Shown here piece by piece: positions 1 to 8,548 of a stretch of DNA of 64,000 nucleotides (the first letter of the stretch is position 1; every line of letters begins with the position of its first letter). Source of the DNA: Alcaligenaceae bacterium SAGV5 (GTDB taxonomy: Bacteria; Pseudomonadota; Gammaproteobacteria; Burkholderiales; Burkholderiaceae_B). The stretch covers positions 620,001-684,000 of the forward strand of contig SPDP01000001.1 of the NCBI GenBank assembly GCA_009360345.1, given 5' to 3'. The notes beneath the pieces are model-generated. The model searched no databases. It worked only from the letters and a program-made list of their open reading frames with translations, and was not told where the DNA came from. A program made the translations under genes and the position numbers.

Positions 1-1266
1 CTCGGCTATGCGGACCTGGGCTGCTACGGCGGGCGCGCGCCCGTCTCGCCCAACATCGACCGAATGGCCCGGCAAGGCATGAAGCTCACCCGGGGCTACG
101 CGAACTCGCCGGTATGCTCTCCAACCCGGTTCGCGTTGATGACCGGCCGCTACCAGTACCGCTTGCGCGGAGCCGCCGATGAGCCTCTGCATGGCCGCAG
201 CGCCAGCCGAAGTGCATCGGGACTGCCTCCCGGGCATCCCACCATGCCGTCGCTGCTGCGCGCGCAAGGCTATCGGACCGCCCTGGTCGGCAAGTGGCAT
301 CTCGGATTCGAGCCCGATTTCGGACCGCTGCTCAGCGGTTACGACGAACACTGCGGCCTGATGTCTGGCGGCATCGACTACTTCACCCATACGGCGCCCA
401 ACGGCAAACACGACCTTTGGGAAAATGGCGAGCCGTTCCATTCCGACGCCTATCTGACCGACCTGTTTTCCGGAAAGGCGATCGACTTCGTGCGCCGCTG
501 CGCGGCCAGTCGCGATCCTTTTCTCCTGAGCCTGCACTACACGGCTCCTCATTGGCCGTGGGAGACGCGCGAAGACCGCGAGCTGGCGCAATCGCTGGTC
601 GGCAAGACCTTCCACCTGGATGGCGGCTCGGTGGAGGTGTACCAGCGCATGATCCATCATATGGACGAGGGTATAGGCGCGTTGCTGGCCGAGCTGGAGC
701 GTCTTGGCCTGGATCGCAACACGCTCGTGGTGTTCACCAGCGACAACGGCGGCGAGAGATTCTCGGACAACTGGCCGCTGGTCGGGGGAAAGATGGATCT
801 CACCGAAGGCGGGATCCGGGTGCCCTACGTCGTCCGCTGGCCCGACATGATCGCCCCGGACACCGTCAGCCGCCAGTTCGCGATGACGATGGACTGGATG
901 CCCACGTTCCTGGAGGCGGCCGGCGCGCAAGGACATCCCGACTATCCGCCGGACGGGATGTCCTTGATGCCGCTGTTCCGCGATCCCGGCCTCGACCGCG
1001 GCAGGGAGTTGTTCTGGCGCATGAAGCATCGCAGGCAGCGCGCGATGCGCCGGGACAACTGGAAGTACCTGGCCATCGAAGGCAATGAATATCTGTTCGA
1101 TATCGAGAAGGACAGCCGGGAGCGGGCCAATCTGGCGGGGCGGCATCCCGGGCTGCTGGCCGAGTTTCGCGGCCGCTACGAGCAATGGGAGTCGATGATG
1201 CCGCCCATCCCCGAGGATGCCCGCGTCACGCTGGTCTACACGGACAAGGACATGCCGCGGGTGTGA
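1..1266 (+). CDS. Sulfatase (arylsulfatase family), 5' end cut by window edge
   Basis: Hydrolyses a sulfate ester; substrate unknown. The frame is open from base 1, and its first residues (LGYADLGCYGG) match the metal-binding N-terminus of sulfatases, so the true start lies outside the window. The signature C-S-P-T-R falls at bases 115-129. The Cys at 115-117 is the residue that sulfatase-maturing enzymes convert to formylglycine. A later segment, FTSDNGGERFSDNWPLVGGK, fits the second metal-binding region and the sulfate-contact Lys. The visible part is about 421 residues, close to a full-length enzyme. It ends 15 bp from the convergent LysR gene. No signal peptide can be judged because the N-terminus is missing. 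Confidence 0.9.
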   Translation, partial: LGYADLGCYGGRAPVSPNIDRMARQGMKLTRGYANSPVCSPTRFALMTGRYQYRLRGAADEPLHGRSASRSASGLPPGHPTMPSLLRAQGYRTALVGKWHLGFEPDFGPLLSGYDEHCGLMSGGIDYFTHTAPNGKHDLWENGEPFHSDAYLTDLFSGKAIDFVRRCAASRDPFLLSLHYTAPHWPWETREDRELAQSLVGKTFHLDGGSVEVYQRMIHHMDEGIGALLAELERLGLDRNTLVVFTSDNGGERFSDNWPLVGGKMDLTEGGIRVPYVVRWPDMIAPDTVSRQFAMTMDWMPTFLEAAGAQGHPDYPPDGMSLMPLFRDPGLDRGRELFWRMKHRRQRAMRRDNWKYLAIEGNEYLFDIEKDSRERANLAGRHPGLLAEFRGRYEQWESMMPPIPEDARVTLVYTDKDMPRV

Positions 1267-1281
1267 CCCGGGACGCCGTGT

Positions 1282-2208
1282 TCATCCCGCTTCGCGAGCG
1301 AGCTGCTGCGCGTAGCGCCGGGCGGCGAGCCTGAGCGCGGAGAAGAGCGCCATGCTGACGGTCGTTTGCGAGAGATGGGAGGGGTGGAAGATTCCGACCG
1401 CGTGGCCGGGCAACGGATCCGTGATCGGCGGCAGGCTGATCCGCCCGGCCCGCTCGGCCTCCCAGGCAAGAGGATGGGCGATGAACCCGGCCAGCTCGCG
1501 CGACTGCTCGATGAACTGCAGGCTGGAGGCCGTGGATTCGCAATGCAGGACCGACCGGGGAGGTTCCAGTCCGCATTGGACGAACGCATGCTGGAACAGC
1601 TCGGTAGACGCTTCCAGTGAGCCCGAAACCACCCAGGGGAGCTTGCGCAGATCGGCCAGCCGGCGCCGATTGCGAAGACGGTGGCCGCGGGGAAGCGCGA
1701 CGCGCATGGAAACGGAGAACAGCGATTCCACGCGATAGCCCTCGCGCCGCAACTCGGTTGGGAACGAGCCGACGGCCAGGTCGATGGCGTGCTCGCGGAA
1801 CAGCCGGATGACGTCGGGGTAGGCGGATTCGACGATGCGGATGCGGGCCTGGGCATGGGTGCTTCGCACCAGTTCGATGGCGCCGGGAAGGATGGTGGCG
1901 ATGGGCACGGCGGATGCGGCCAGACGGATTTCGGCGTGGCGGGATTTCAGCCACGCCGCCAGTTCCTCGCCTGCCCGCGCATCCTGGTTCACGAGCGACT
2001 CGGCATGCTCCAGCATGATGCGTCCGATATCGGTCAGCTCCAGGCGGCGGCCCTGCCTCGACAACAATGCCTGGCCCACTTCGGATTGCAGTTCCTGCAG
2101 CGACCGGGTGACGGCCGGCTGGCTCAGGCCCAGGGCCTCGGCTGCCGCGGTCACGCTGCCGTGCCGGTGGACCGCGACGAGACTCTGGAGTTGGACCAGC
2201 GTGCTCAT
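1282..2208 (-). CDS. LysR-family transcriptional regulator (second of a tandem pair)
   Basis: A 308-residue DNA-binding regulator. The N-terminal winged helix-turn-helix (about residues 1-62, VTAAAEALGLSQPAVTRSLQELQ) and the C-terminal effector-binding domain follow the normal LysR plan. The start chosen is the ATG at 2206-2208, because its N-terminus MSTLVQLQSLVAVHRHGS aligns with the family; a longer frame upstream is read-through of the preceding gene. That ATG overlaps the stop of the upstream LysR gene (ATGA, 2205-2208), so the two are probably translationally coupled. Target unknown; the nearest enzyme genes are the catechol dioxygenase upstream and the sulfatase downstream. Confidence 0.88.
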   Translation of the reverse strand: MSTLVQLQSLVAVHRHGSVTAAAEALGLSQPAVTRSLQELQSEVGQALLSRQGRRLELTDIGRIMLEHAESLVNQDARAGEELAAWLKSRHAEIRLAASAVPIATILPGAIELVRSTHAQARIRIVESAYPDVIRLFREHAIDLAVGSFPTELRREGYRVESLFSVSMRVALPRGHRLRNRRRLADLRKLPWVVSGSLEASTELFQHAFVQCGLEPPRSVLHCESTASSLQFIEQSRELAGFIAHPLAWEAERAGRISLPPITDPLPGHAVGIFHPSHLSQTTVSMALFSALRLAARRYAQQLAREAG

Positions 2209-3101
2209 GATGCGCGCTCCTCGGCCGTTCGCAGCAGGGCGGCCCGAAAGAACGCCGCGGCGGGTGTCAGTACCCGTTCCTCGGGAGTCAGCATGCAGAT
2301 CTGCACGGTGCCTCCCAGGCCGCCGAGCAAGGGCGGCGCCAGCTTGCCTTCCTGGGCCCCTCGTTCGATCAGCAGGCGAGGTGCCAGGGTCAGCATGTCG
2401 GTGTCGGCCACGAAGCGCAGCGCGCATTCGACCGATTCGCACTGCAACGGGCAGTCAGGTGCGTCCAGGCCGTGCGCATGGAACATCTCGGGCAGGCCGA
2501 GGCCGGTGCTGGGGCCGGAGGCGATCCACGTACAGGTGGCCAATTCCCCGAGGTTCTTGGCACGGGCTTTCGCGTGGTCTTTGCGCATGGCGACCGCCAG
2601 GTGGGACTGGAGAGGAATGGGTTCTACCCGCAAGGTGGCCTGGTCCGTGCCGATCGGGGCCGGGCAGATGGCGAAATCGATGCTGCCGCGTTCGAAGTGA
2701 TGCAGCACTTGGGGATAGACCGCCTCGGCCAGCGTGAGGCGGACGCGAGGGTAGCGCTCCCATAGCATGACGGCGGCCCGGGGGGCGAGCAGCCATCGGG
2801 GGACGGCCGATATCGCCACGCAGACTTCGCCGGTACCGTCTCCGGCCAGCTGCAGGCTGGTTTCGTGGACCTTGCCATGGCTGCGCACGATGCGCTGCGC
2901 ATGGGGCAGCAATTGGCGCCCGAACTGGGTCAGGACCATGCCGGCCGGCCCGCGGGCCAGCAGCGTGGCGCCGAGGTCGGCTTCCAACTGCTGGATCGCC
3001 CGGGTCAGCGTCGGTTGCGCGATCCCCAGGCTGCGCGCCCCCGCTCCCATGCCGCCGGCGGCGACGGCGGCCACGAAGGCGCGCAATTGGCTGATTTGCA
3101 T
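2205..3101 (-). CDS. LysR-family transcriptional regulator (first of a tandem pair)
   Basis: A 298-residue LysR regulator with the usual N-terminal helix-turn-helix (GGMGAGARSLGIAQPTLTRAIQQLEADLG, about residues 16-44) and a C-terminal effector domain. It starts 79 bp after the catechol 2,3-dioxygenase gene on the same strand and overlaps the next LysR gene by 4 bp. The two LysR proteins resemble each other in the DNA-binding half but diverge in the effector half, which suggests different inducers. Two LysR genes overlapping in one direction is unusual, since LysR genes are normally divergent from their targets. Confidence 0.88.
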   Translation of the reverse strand: MQISQLRAFVAAVAAGGMGAGARSLGIAQPTLTRAIQQLEADLGATLLARGPAGMVLTQFGRQLLPHAQRIVRSHGKVHETSLQLAGDGTGEVCVAISAVPRWLLAPRAAVMLWERYPRVRLTLAEAVYPQVLHHFERGSIDFAICPAPIGTDQATLRVEPIPLQSHLAVAMRKDHAKARAKNLGELATCTWIASGPSTGLGLPEMFHAHGLDAPDCPLQCESVECALRFVADTDMLTLAPRLLIERGAQEGKLAPPLLGGLGGTVQICMLTPEERVLTPAAAFFRAALLRTAEERAS

Positions 3102-3180
3102 GCGCGTGTCCTGTCCTTGTCATCCCGGATGGAGCGCATAGTACCGGCTGTCACCGGTCAGCGGGGATCCGGCGGATGAC

Positions 3181-4107
3181 TCAGGTCACCACCGTCAGGA
3201 ACCGCTCGTTCAACTCGCGAGTATGGTAGAACACGCCCCGGCCCATCTCCTCCCAGGACCAGGTGATGGGTTCCATGTCCGGGTAGAAGTCGTAGCCGCC
3301 GCAGAACGTCTCGAAACGGTTGCCCGATGGATCGAAGGCGTAGATGGTCGTGCCGCGCGTGATGCCGTGGCGCAGCGGCCCGATGTCGATGGGGACCCGG
3401 TGTACGGTCATGAGGTCCGCCGCGTGTAGTACTTGCTCCCATGTTTCGAGCTGGAACGACAGATGGTGCAGCGTGTCGTCGCGTTCGTCCCGCACGAAAG
3501 CGATGTCATGGGCCTTGTTCGAACAGCTCATCCAGACCGCCATGTCGGTCTGGCCATCCTCCATCAGGATGCGTTCGACGATGGAGAAGCCGAGAACCTG
3601 GGTGAACAGGTCGCGGCTGCCATCCAGGTCGCCGCCATGGATCTGCCAATGATCGAGGCGGATGGGGGAAATGCCCTGCCTGTTGGCGATGATCGCTTCG
3701 GGGTTGTGGGTGCCGAACGCGGAACCCACGCGCGTCCGTTGCGCGTAAAGTTCGAAGACGTGGCCGGTCGGCGCCTGGAAGCGGACGCGCTCGCCGGTCT
3801 CGGGCAGTTCCCCGGCGGCCACGCGCTCGGTCGCCACGCCATAGTCCTTCAAGTCGCTCTCCAGCCTGTCCAGCGTGGCGGTGTCGAAGACCTTGAACGC
3901 ATAGCAGTCCATGCCGGCCCGGTCGGCCGGGCGCAGGATGACGCTGCTGTGATCCTGCTCGTCCAGGCACTTCAGATACGCCCGGCCCGAAGCGTCCCGC
4001 TCCACCAGTTTCAATCCCAGGACGCCTGTATAGAAACGCAGGGCCTCGTCCATGTCCATTACGCGCAATTGGCAGTAGCCAGGCCGCAGCACGCCGTTCA
4101 TCGCCAT
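3181..4107 (-). CDS. Catechol 2,3-dioxygenase (extradiol, XylE type)
   Basis: Fe(II)-dependent meta-cleavage of catechol or a substituted catechol to 2-hydroxymuconic semialdehyde. The 308-residue protein follows Pseudomonas XylE from end to end, as I recall that sequence: N-terminus VLRPGYCQLRVMDM, RVRFQAPTGHVFELYA in the middle, C-terminus GRGVFYHTRELNERFLTVVT. Iron ligands are predicted as His153 (LDHWQIH), His215 or the adjacent His214 (LHHLSF) and Glu266 (RFETFCGG). The start at 4107 is preferred over a frame ATG at 4125 because AAAGGAGA lies just before it. No downstream meta-pathway genes are adjacent, so it is an orphan here; the tandem LysR genes follow. Confidence 0.92.
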   Translation of the reverse strand: MAMNGVLRPGYCQLRVMDMDEALRFYTGVLGLKLVERDASGRAYLKCLDEQDHSSVILRPADRAGMDCYAFKVFDTATLDRLESDLKDYGVATERVAAGELPETGERVRFQAPTGHVFELYAQRTRVGSAFGTHNPEAIIANRQGISPIRLDHWQIHGGDLDGSRDLFTQVLGFSIVERILMEDGQTDMAVWMSCSNKAHDIAFVRDERDDTLHHLSFQLETWEQVLHAADLMTVHRVPIDIGPLRHGITRGTTIYAFDPSGNRFETFCGGYDFYPDMEPITWSWEEMGRGVFYHTRELNERFLTVVT

Positions 4108-4231
4108 CGTTGGTCTCCTTTCCATTCGTTTTCATGGTGGCACCTGGGCCGGCGGAGCGTCCAATACCGGTAGCGTGGGACCTATGCAGAAAAGCTATGG
4201 GTACCTTTTCCTGTTTCCCGGGCTACATCGT

Positions 4232-4624
4232 TCACAGGATGGGCTGCAATGCCACGGCCTCGATTTCCACCCGTACGCCGTAATGCAGCGCCGGCACGGG
4301 TACAACGGCCCGCGCCGGCCGCGCGTCGCCCAGCACGCGGCGATAGGCCTGGTCGAAGGCCGGCCAGTGCTCGACGCCGGCCAGGTACACCGTGACTTTC
4401 ATGACGTCGCGCCAGCCGCAGCCCGCCGCGGCCAGCGCGGCTTGCACATTGCGCAGCGCCAGGGTGGCTTGTTCGTCCAGCGGCAAGTCGGCCCGGGGCT
4501 CGCCCGCGGCATCCAGCGGCAGTTGTCCGGACACGAAGGCGAGGCCGCCGCCAGCGGCCACGTGCGAGTAGTGGCCGCGTGGCGCGGCAAGGCCGGCCAC
4601 GGCGGGGAAGGCGGCATCGTTCAT
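4232..4624 (-). CDS. RidA/YjgF family enamine-imine deaminase
   Basis: A 130-residue RidA-type protein. The family hydrolyses reactive enamine/imine intermediates released by PLP-dependent dehydratases. Family features include GGLAFVSGQLPLD, the segment RNVQAALAAAGCGWRDVMKVTVYL and the C-terminal VEIEAVALQP. The start ATG at 4622-4624 overlaps the stop of the upstream PLP enzyme by one base (TGATG), which supports it over a longer frame. The coupling makes functional sense: the DSD1-type enzyme upstream would release a 2-aminoacrylate-like enamine that RidA clears. I infer that the two act in one D-amino-acid or hydroxy-amino-acid pathway. Confidence 0.85.
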   Translation of the reverse strand: MNDAAFPAVAGLAAPRGHYSHVAAGGGLAFVSGQLPLDAAGEPRADLPLDEQATLALRNVQAALAAAGCGWRDVMKVTVYLAGVEHWPAFDQAYRRVLGDARPARAVVPVPALHYGVRVEIEAVALQPIL

Positions 4625-5757
4625 CACCACCCTCCGAAGCGCGGCCAGTGGGCTTGGACGCGGGGATCTCCCGCCACGACGGCATAGGAAGCGTGCTGGG
4701 CGGCGGTGGCGCAGGCGTGGTTGGGCAGGATGCGCAGCAAGGTGCCTACCGGCAGCATGGGCGTGGCGGCGGGATCGGCGCGGTGGCGGACGATGCCGTG
4801 TTCCTGGTTCGCGTCGATCATGATCAGGTCTTGCAGCGGCCGGCCTTCCAGGTCGCAGACCAGGCCGTAGCCCTGGTCCACCGGTTGCCTGGCCGTGCCG
4901 CGGTCGCGCGACATGGCCATCCAGCCCGCGTCGGTGATGAGCCAGCCTTTTTCCTCTTGGTGGCCGATCACGGTGCACAGCACGGACAGGGCGATGTCGT
5001 CGGTCAGGCAGACGCCCAGGCCGTTCATGACCAGGTCGAAGAAGACGAACACGCCGGCCCGCACTTCGGTGACGCCGTCCAGCGAGCGCGCGAAATGCGC
5101 GGTGGGGGTGCTGCCCACGCTGACCACCGGTGCCGCGTGGCCGGCCTCGCGCAGGCGCCGCGCGGCGCGGACCGCGCCCGCGCGCTCCTGCTCGGCCATG
5201 GCGGCGATGGCCTCGGTGGAGCGGCAGTTGTAGGAGTCGCCGGCATGGGCCAGCACGCCCGCCACCCAGGCGCCCTCGCCTTCGCGCGCGGACAGGCGGA
5301 CGGCGATCTCCAGCAGCACGGGGTCTTCGGGCTTGACGCCGGACCGGTGCCCGTCGGTATCGATCTCGATCAGCACGGGCAGTTGCAGGCCATGGTCGCG
5401 CGCATAGGCGAAGGTGGCCGCGGCCGCCTCGGTATTGTCCAGGATGATCGTCAGCGTAGCGCCTCGCCGGGCCAGGCGTTCTACGTGAGGCAGCTTGGAC
5501 GGCACGATGCCCACGGCATAGAGGATGTCGGTCCAGCCGTGGTCCAGGAAGTACTCGGCTTCCTTCAGCGTGGAGACGGTGATGGGCGTGCCGGGCGGAC
5601 CCAGGCGCCGCGTGACGTCGGCGGACTTGTTGGTCTTGACGTGCGGCCGCAGCGCGACGCCGAACGGCGCCAGCCGCTCGCGCAGCCGCGCGATGTTGCG
5701 GTCCATCTTGTTCCGGTCCAGCACCAGGACCGGGGTGTCGAGTTCGTTCAGTTGCAT
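4624..5757 (-). CDS. DSD1-type PLP enzyme (D-threonine aldolase / D-serine dehydratase-like)
   Basis: A 377-residue fold-type III PLP enzyme. The N-terminal alanine-racemase barrel carries the PLP lysine Lys41 (RPHVKTNKS). The C-terminal domain holds the metal-site motif NHACATAAQHASY typical of metal-activated D-threonine aldolases, D-serine dehydratases and 3-hydroxyaspartate enzymes. The family splits or dehydrates beta-hydroxy D-amino acids; substrate cannot be told from sequence. It lies 13 bp after a Bug binding protein and overlaps RidA by 1 bp, so uptake, cleavage and enamine clearance appear to be co-expressed under the divergent LysR at 7528. Confidence 0.85.
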   Translation of the reverse strand: MQLNELDTPVLVLDRNKMDRNIARLRERLAPFGVALRPHVKTNKSADVTRRLGPPGTPITVSTLKEAEYFLDHGWTDILYAVGIVPSKLPHVERLARRGATLTIILDNTEAAAATFAYARDHGLQLPVLIEIDTDGHRSGVKPEDPVLLEIAVRLSAREGEGAWVAGVLAHAGDSYNCRSTEAIAAMAEQERAGAVRAARRLREAGHAAPVVSVGSTPTAHFARSLDGVTEVRAGVFVFFDLVMNGLGVCLTDDIALSVLCTVIGHQEEKGWLITDAGWMAMSRDRGTARQPVDQGYGLVCDLEGRPLQDLIMIDANQEHGIVRHRADPAATPMLPVGTLLRILPNHACATAAQHASYAVVAGDPRVQAHWPRFGGW

Positions 5758-5770
5758 GATGTGCCTGGAT

Positions 5771-6748
5771 TCAATCGATATAGACGTTCTTGGCCTCGAG
5801 TATGGGGCGCAGGCGGGCGATCTCGCCGTCCACCAGCCGGGCGAGGTGGCCGGGGGTATTGTCGGCGCGGGCGGGGAATTCCACGCCTACGTCGCGCATC
5901 TGCCTGACCAGCGCGGGGTCGGCCAGGGTGTCATTGATGGCGGCGTTGAGTTTGTCCACGATGGCGGGCGGCGTGCCGCGTGGCGCGAACAGCGCGTTCC
6001 AGGAGCGGAAGTCGATGGCGGTCCTGCCGCTGCTCTGTGCCGTGGCGACCTTGGGCAGGCCCGGAAAGGGCTCGCGCGTCAGCACGGCCACGGCCCGTAC
6101 CCGCCCGCTGGCGGCCTGCGCCAGCGAGGTGGTGGTCTGGTCGCACATGAAGTCGGTCTCGCCGCCCATCAGCCCGGTCATGGCGGGCGCCACGCCCTTG
6201 TAGGGCACGTGCATGACCTCGGCCTTCATGTCGCTCAGCAGCAGCAGGCAGGCCAGGTGCGCGATCGAGCCCACGCCCGCGCTGCCGTACGACATGGCGG
6301 CCTTGTGGGCCTGGAGGTAGTCGGCGAACTGCGGGAAATCGTTGACCGGCAGGTTCTGCTTGACCAGCAGCAGCACCGGCGCCGACCCGACCTGGCCCAG
6401 GGGCTCGAAATCCTTGCGTGCGTCGTACAGCGGCTTGCGATACATGATCATGTTGGCCGCATGCGTGCCTATGGTGCCGAAGCCTATGGTATAGCCGTCG
6501 GCGGCCGCGCGGGCCAGCTTCTGCATGCCGATCGAGCCGCCGGCGCCGCCCACGTTCTCCACCACGATGGAGACGCCCAGCCGTGGCCCCAGCTTGGCCG
6601 CCACCGCCCGCCCCAGCGCGTCGCTGGGACCGCCCGCGGGGAAGGGCATGATCAGGGTGATGGGCTTGTCGGGCCACGCCTGGGCGCAGGCGGAAGAGGC
6701 GGCGGCGAGCGCGAACAGCGCCCCCGCGGCGATGGCGGCGATTTTCAT
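5771..6748 (-). CDS. Bug/TctC-family periplasmic substrate-binding protein
   Basis: A 325-residue secreted solute-binding protein. A signal peptide (MKIAAIAAGALFALAAASSACAQA) precedes the mature start WPDKPITLIMPFPAGGPSD, the hallmark of Bug proteins. VMHVPYKGVAPAMTGLMGGE is the conserved ligand-loop region. The start at 6748 gives a proper signal peptide; a longer frame upstream is the neighbouring gene's shadow. No TctA/TctB membrane partners are adjacent, so it must use distant ones or act as a sensor. Position between the HAD hydrolase and the DSD1-type enzyme suggests the ligand is that enzyme's substrate or a precursor. Confidence 0.9.
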   Translation of the reverse strand: MKIAAIAAGALFALAAASSACAQAWPDKPITLIMPFPAGGPSDALGRAVAAKLGPRLGVSIVVENVGGAGGSIGMQKLARAAADGYTIGFGTIGTHAANMIMYRKPLYDARKDFEPLGQVGSAPVLLLVKQNLPVNDFPQFADYLQAHKAAMSYGSAGVGSIAHLACLLLLSDMKAEVMHVPYKGVAPAMTGLMGGETDFMCDQTTTSLAQAASGRVRAVAVLTREPFPGLPKVATAQSSGRTAIDFRSWNALFAPRGTPPAIVDKLNAAINDTLADPALVRQMRDVGVEFPARADNTPGHLARLVDGEIARLRPILEAKNVYID

Positions 6749-6789
6749 GGGGACTCCTGGAAGGGGAAAGGTCCGGCGGCGTGGGGTTG

Positions 6790-7428
6790 TCAGCCGCGCC
6801 GGGGGCTGTTGGCGAGTGCCAGTGCCGGCAGGATGCCGCGCGCTTCCTGGCGCGCCGCCGGCGCGCCGGCGGGCAGCGGCAGCCCCACGCGGTTGTGCCA
6901 GAAGGTGTCCAGGCCGACGGCCGAGGTGCCGAACAGGTCGTAGCCGGATCCGGCCACGAACAGCGTGTTGCCGGGCTGGGCGCCCAGCTCCTGCAGGGCG
7001 AGGCGGTAGGGACGGGGGTCGGGCTTGTAGTAGCCGGCCCGTTCCGAGGTCACGACCACGTCCATGGGAACGTTCAGGAGGCCGGCGGCCAACCGGCCCA
7101 GCCGTTCCGAGCAATTGGTCACCACGCCCAGCCGGTGCGTGCCGCGCAGGCTTTCCAGTACCGTCGCCACGCCTTCCCAGGGAGTGAGTCCGGCCCAGCG
7201 TTCCTCCAGCGCGTCGGCGGCGGCCAGCGGCAGGCCGGTCTCGGCCGCGGCTTCCCGCACCAGGGTCTCGTACGGCCGGTAGGCGCCGCAGGCATAGGTG
7301 CGCTTCAGGTAGGCGGCGCGCCAGGCGCGGCCCGCCTCTTCGCCGCCGGCCGCGCTGTTCCATAGTGTCCAGGAGTCGAGCAGCGCGGTCAGCAGGTCGA
7401 ACAGGACGAAATCGTATTGGCGTGTCAT
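6790..7428 (-). CDS. HAD-superfamily hydrolase, 2-haloacid dehalogenase-like
   Basis: A 212-residue HAD hydrolase. Motif I is LFDLLTALLDSW with nucleophile Asp11. The usual second Asp of phosphatases (DxDGT) is replaced by Leu, a pattern closer to the haloacid-dehalogenase branch than to phosphatases. Motif II is VVTNCSE, motif III KPDPRPYRLA, motif IV VAGSGYDLFGTSAVGLDT. It is the first gene of a minus-strand operon with the Bug protein, DSD1-type enzyme and RidA, facing the LysR gene at 7528 across a 99-bp gap. Substrate unknown. The operon suggests small hydroxy- or halo-acid chemistry rather than housekeeping phosphatase activity. Confidence 0.82.
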   Translation of the reverse strand: MTRQYDFVLFDLLTALLDSWTLWNSAAGGEEAGRAWRAAYLKRTYACGAYRPYETLVREAAAETGLPLAAADALEERWAGLTPWEGVATVLESLRGTHRLGVVTNCSERLGRLAAGLLNVPMDVVVTSERAGYYKPDPRPYRLALQELGAQPGNTLFVAGSGYDLFGTSAVGLDTFWHNRVGLPLPAGAPAARQEARGILPALALANSPRRG

Positions 7429-7489
7429 GGCGGTCGGGAAAGGTCGGTGAATGACGGCCAGTTTAGGAGCCTGGCGGTCTGATGTGGTT

Positions 7490-7511
7490 AATGGAATAGA
7501 ATTTCTTCATT
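7490..7511. promoter_or_regulatory. Candidate LysR operator in divergent promoter region
   Basis: The 99-bp gap between the HAD operon and the LysR gene is AT-rich against its surroundings. It holds an imperfect dyad AATGGA...TTCATT of LysR-box type. A flanking GGTTAAT occurs at 7486 and again at 7520. Inference only: this would be where the LysR protein at 7528 controls itself and the divergent operon. Confidence 0.4.
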
Positions 7512-7527
7512 CACCATAAGGTTAATA

Positions 7528-8472
7528 ATGAAGCTGGATATCGACGACCTGCGCTTCATCCTGGCGCTGGACCGGGTCGGCAGCCTGGCCGCTCTCGCGC
7601 GCGAGGAGAACGTCACGCCGCCCGCCATCACCAAACGCCTCGGCCAGCTGGAGGCGAGGCTGGGCGTGCGCCTGGCGATGCGCACCACGCGCCGCCTGCA
7701 ACTGACCCACGAGGGACACCTGCTGGCCCAGCACGCCACCGGGGTCATCGAGCGCATGCAGGCCATCGAGGAAGCCTTGCAGCAGCGCAGCCAGGTGGTG
7801 GCGGGCAAGCTCAAGGTGCACGGTCCGTTCGGCTTCGGCCGCCGGTATCTCGCGCCGCTGCTGGATACGTTCCGCGCCAGCCATCCGCAGGTGGAGGCCC
7901 AGCTCTTCCTGTCCGACAACCTCGTGCTGCCCAGCCAGCCCGTGCATGGGCGCGATGCCTTCGACGTGCTGGTGAGCATCGGCGAGATTCCCGATTCGCG
8001 CTGGGTGGCCCATCGGCTGGCGCCCAACCGTCGAGTCCTGTGTGCCGCGCCGGCCTATCTGCGCGGCGCGCCCGCGATCGAGAGCCCCGCCGATCTGGCG
8101 CATCATGCCTGTCTGGTTCTGCGCGAGAACGACGAGGACGTGACGCTGTGGCGCTTTACGCAGCGCGAGGGCGGGCGCGGCGAGCCGCGCCCGCAGACGG
8201 TGCGCGTGCATCCGGCCATGGAGAGCAATGACGGCGAAGTCATCCGCCAGTGGTGCCTGGCGGGCCGGGGCATCATGGTGCGCTCGGAATGGGACGTGGC
8301 CGCCAGCCTGGCCGAGGGAAGGCTGGTGGCCCTGCTGCCGCGCCACCGGTTGCCCGATGCCGACGTGACGGCGCTGGTGCCGCAGTCGCGCATCGCCTCG
8401 GCGCGCGCCCGGCTGTTCGTCGACATGCTGAAGAAGGCCTTCCGGCCCCGGCCGCCGTGGCGCCCGGCATGA
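7528..8472 (+). CDS. LysR-family transcriptional regulator
   Basis: A 314-residue LysR regulator. The helix-turn-helix is GSLAALAREENVTPPAITKRLGQLEARLG (about residues 19-47), and the second domain (KLKVHGPFGFGRRYLAPLLDTFRASHPQVEAQL) is the effector-binding fold. It most resembles the DsdC/GcvA-like branch. Divergent from the HAD-Bug-DSD1-RidA operon, it is the obvious local regulator. The SD-like AAGG lies about 7 nt before the ATG. It converges on the spermidine synthase fusion with a 76-bp gap that shows nothing recognisable. Confidence 0.88.
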   Translation: MKLDIDDLRFILALDRVGSLAALAREENVTPPAITKRLGQLEARLGVRLAMRTTRRLQLTHEGHLLAQHATGVIERMQAIEEALQQRSQVVAGKLKVHGPFGFGRRYLAPLLDTFRASHPQVEAQLFLSDNLVLPSQPVHGRDAFDVLVSIGEIPDSRWVAHRLAPNRRVLCAAPAYLRGAPAIESPADLAHHACLVLRENDEDVTLWRFTQREGGRGEPRPQTVRVHPAMESNDGEVIRQWCLAGRGIMVRSEWDVAASLAEGRLVALLPRHRLPDADVTALVPQSRIASARARLFVDMLKKAFRPRPPWRPA

Positions 8473-8548
8473 GGGCGCGGGCGTGCCGGGGCCTCGAATT
8501 GCCGCCTCGGGGGGGGCCAGGCAATGACGGGCAGCGCCGGCGGGCGGT

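Noticed and set aside
3142..3157. ACCGG-N6-CCGGT dyad between the LysR and catechol dioxygenase genes
   Set aside because: Five-bp arms in a GC-rich gap are expected by chance and there is no T-run.
4579..5907. A 442-codon plus-strand frame
   Set aside because: Antisense to the DSD1-type enzyme, with low-complexity composition and no motif.
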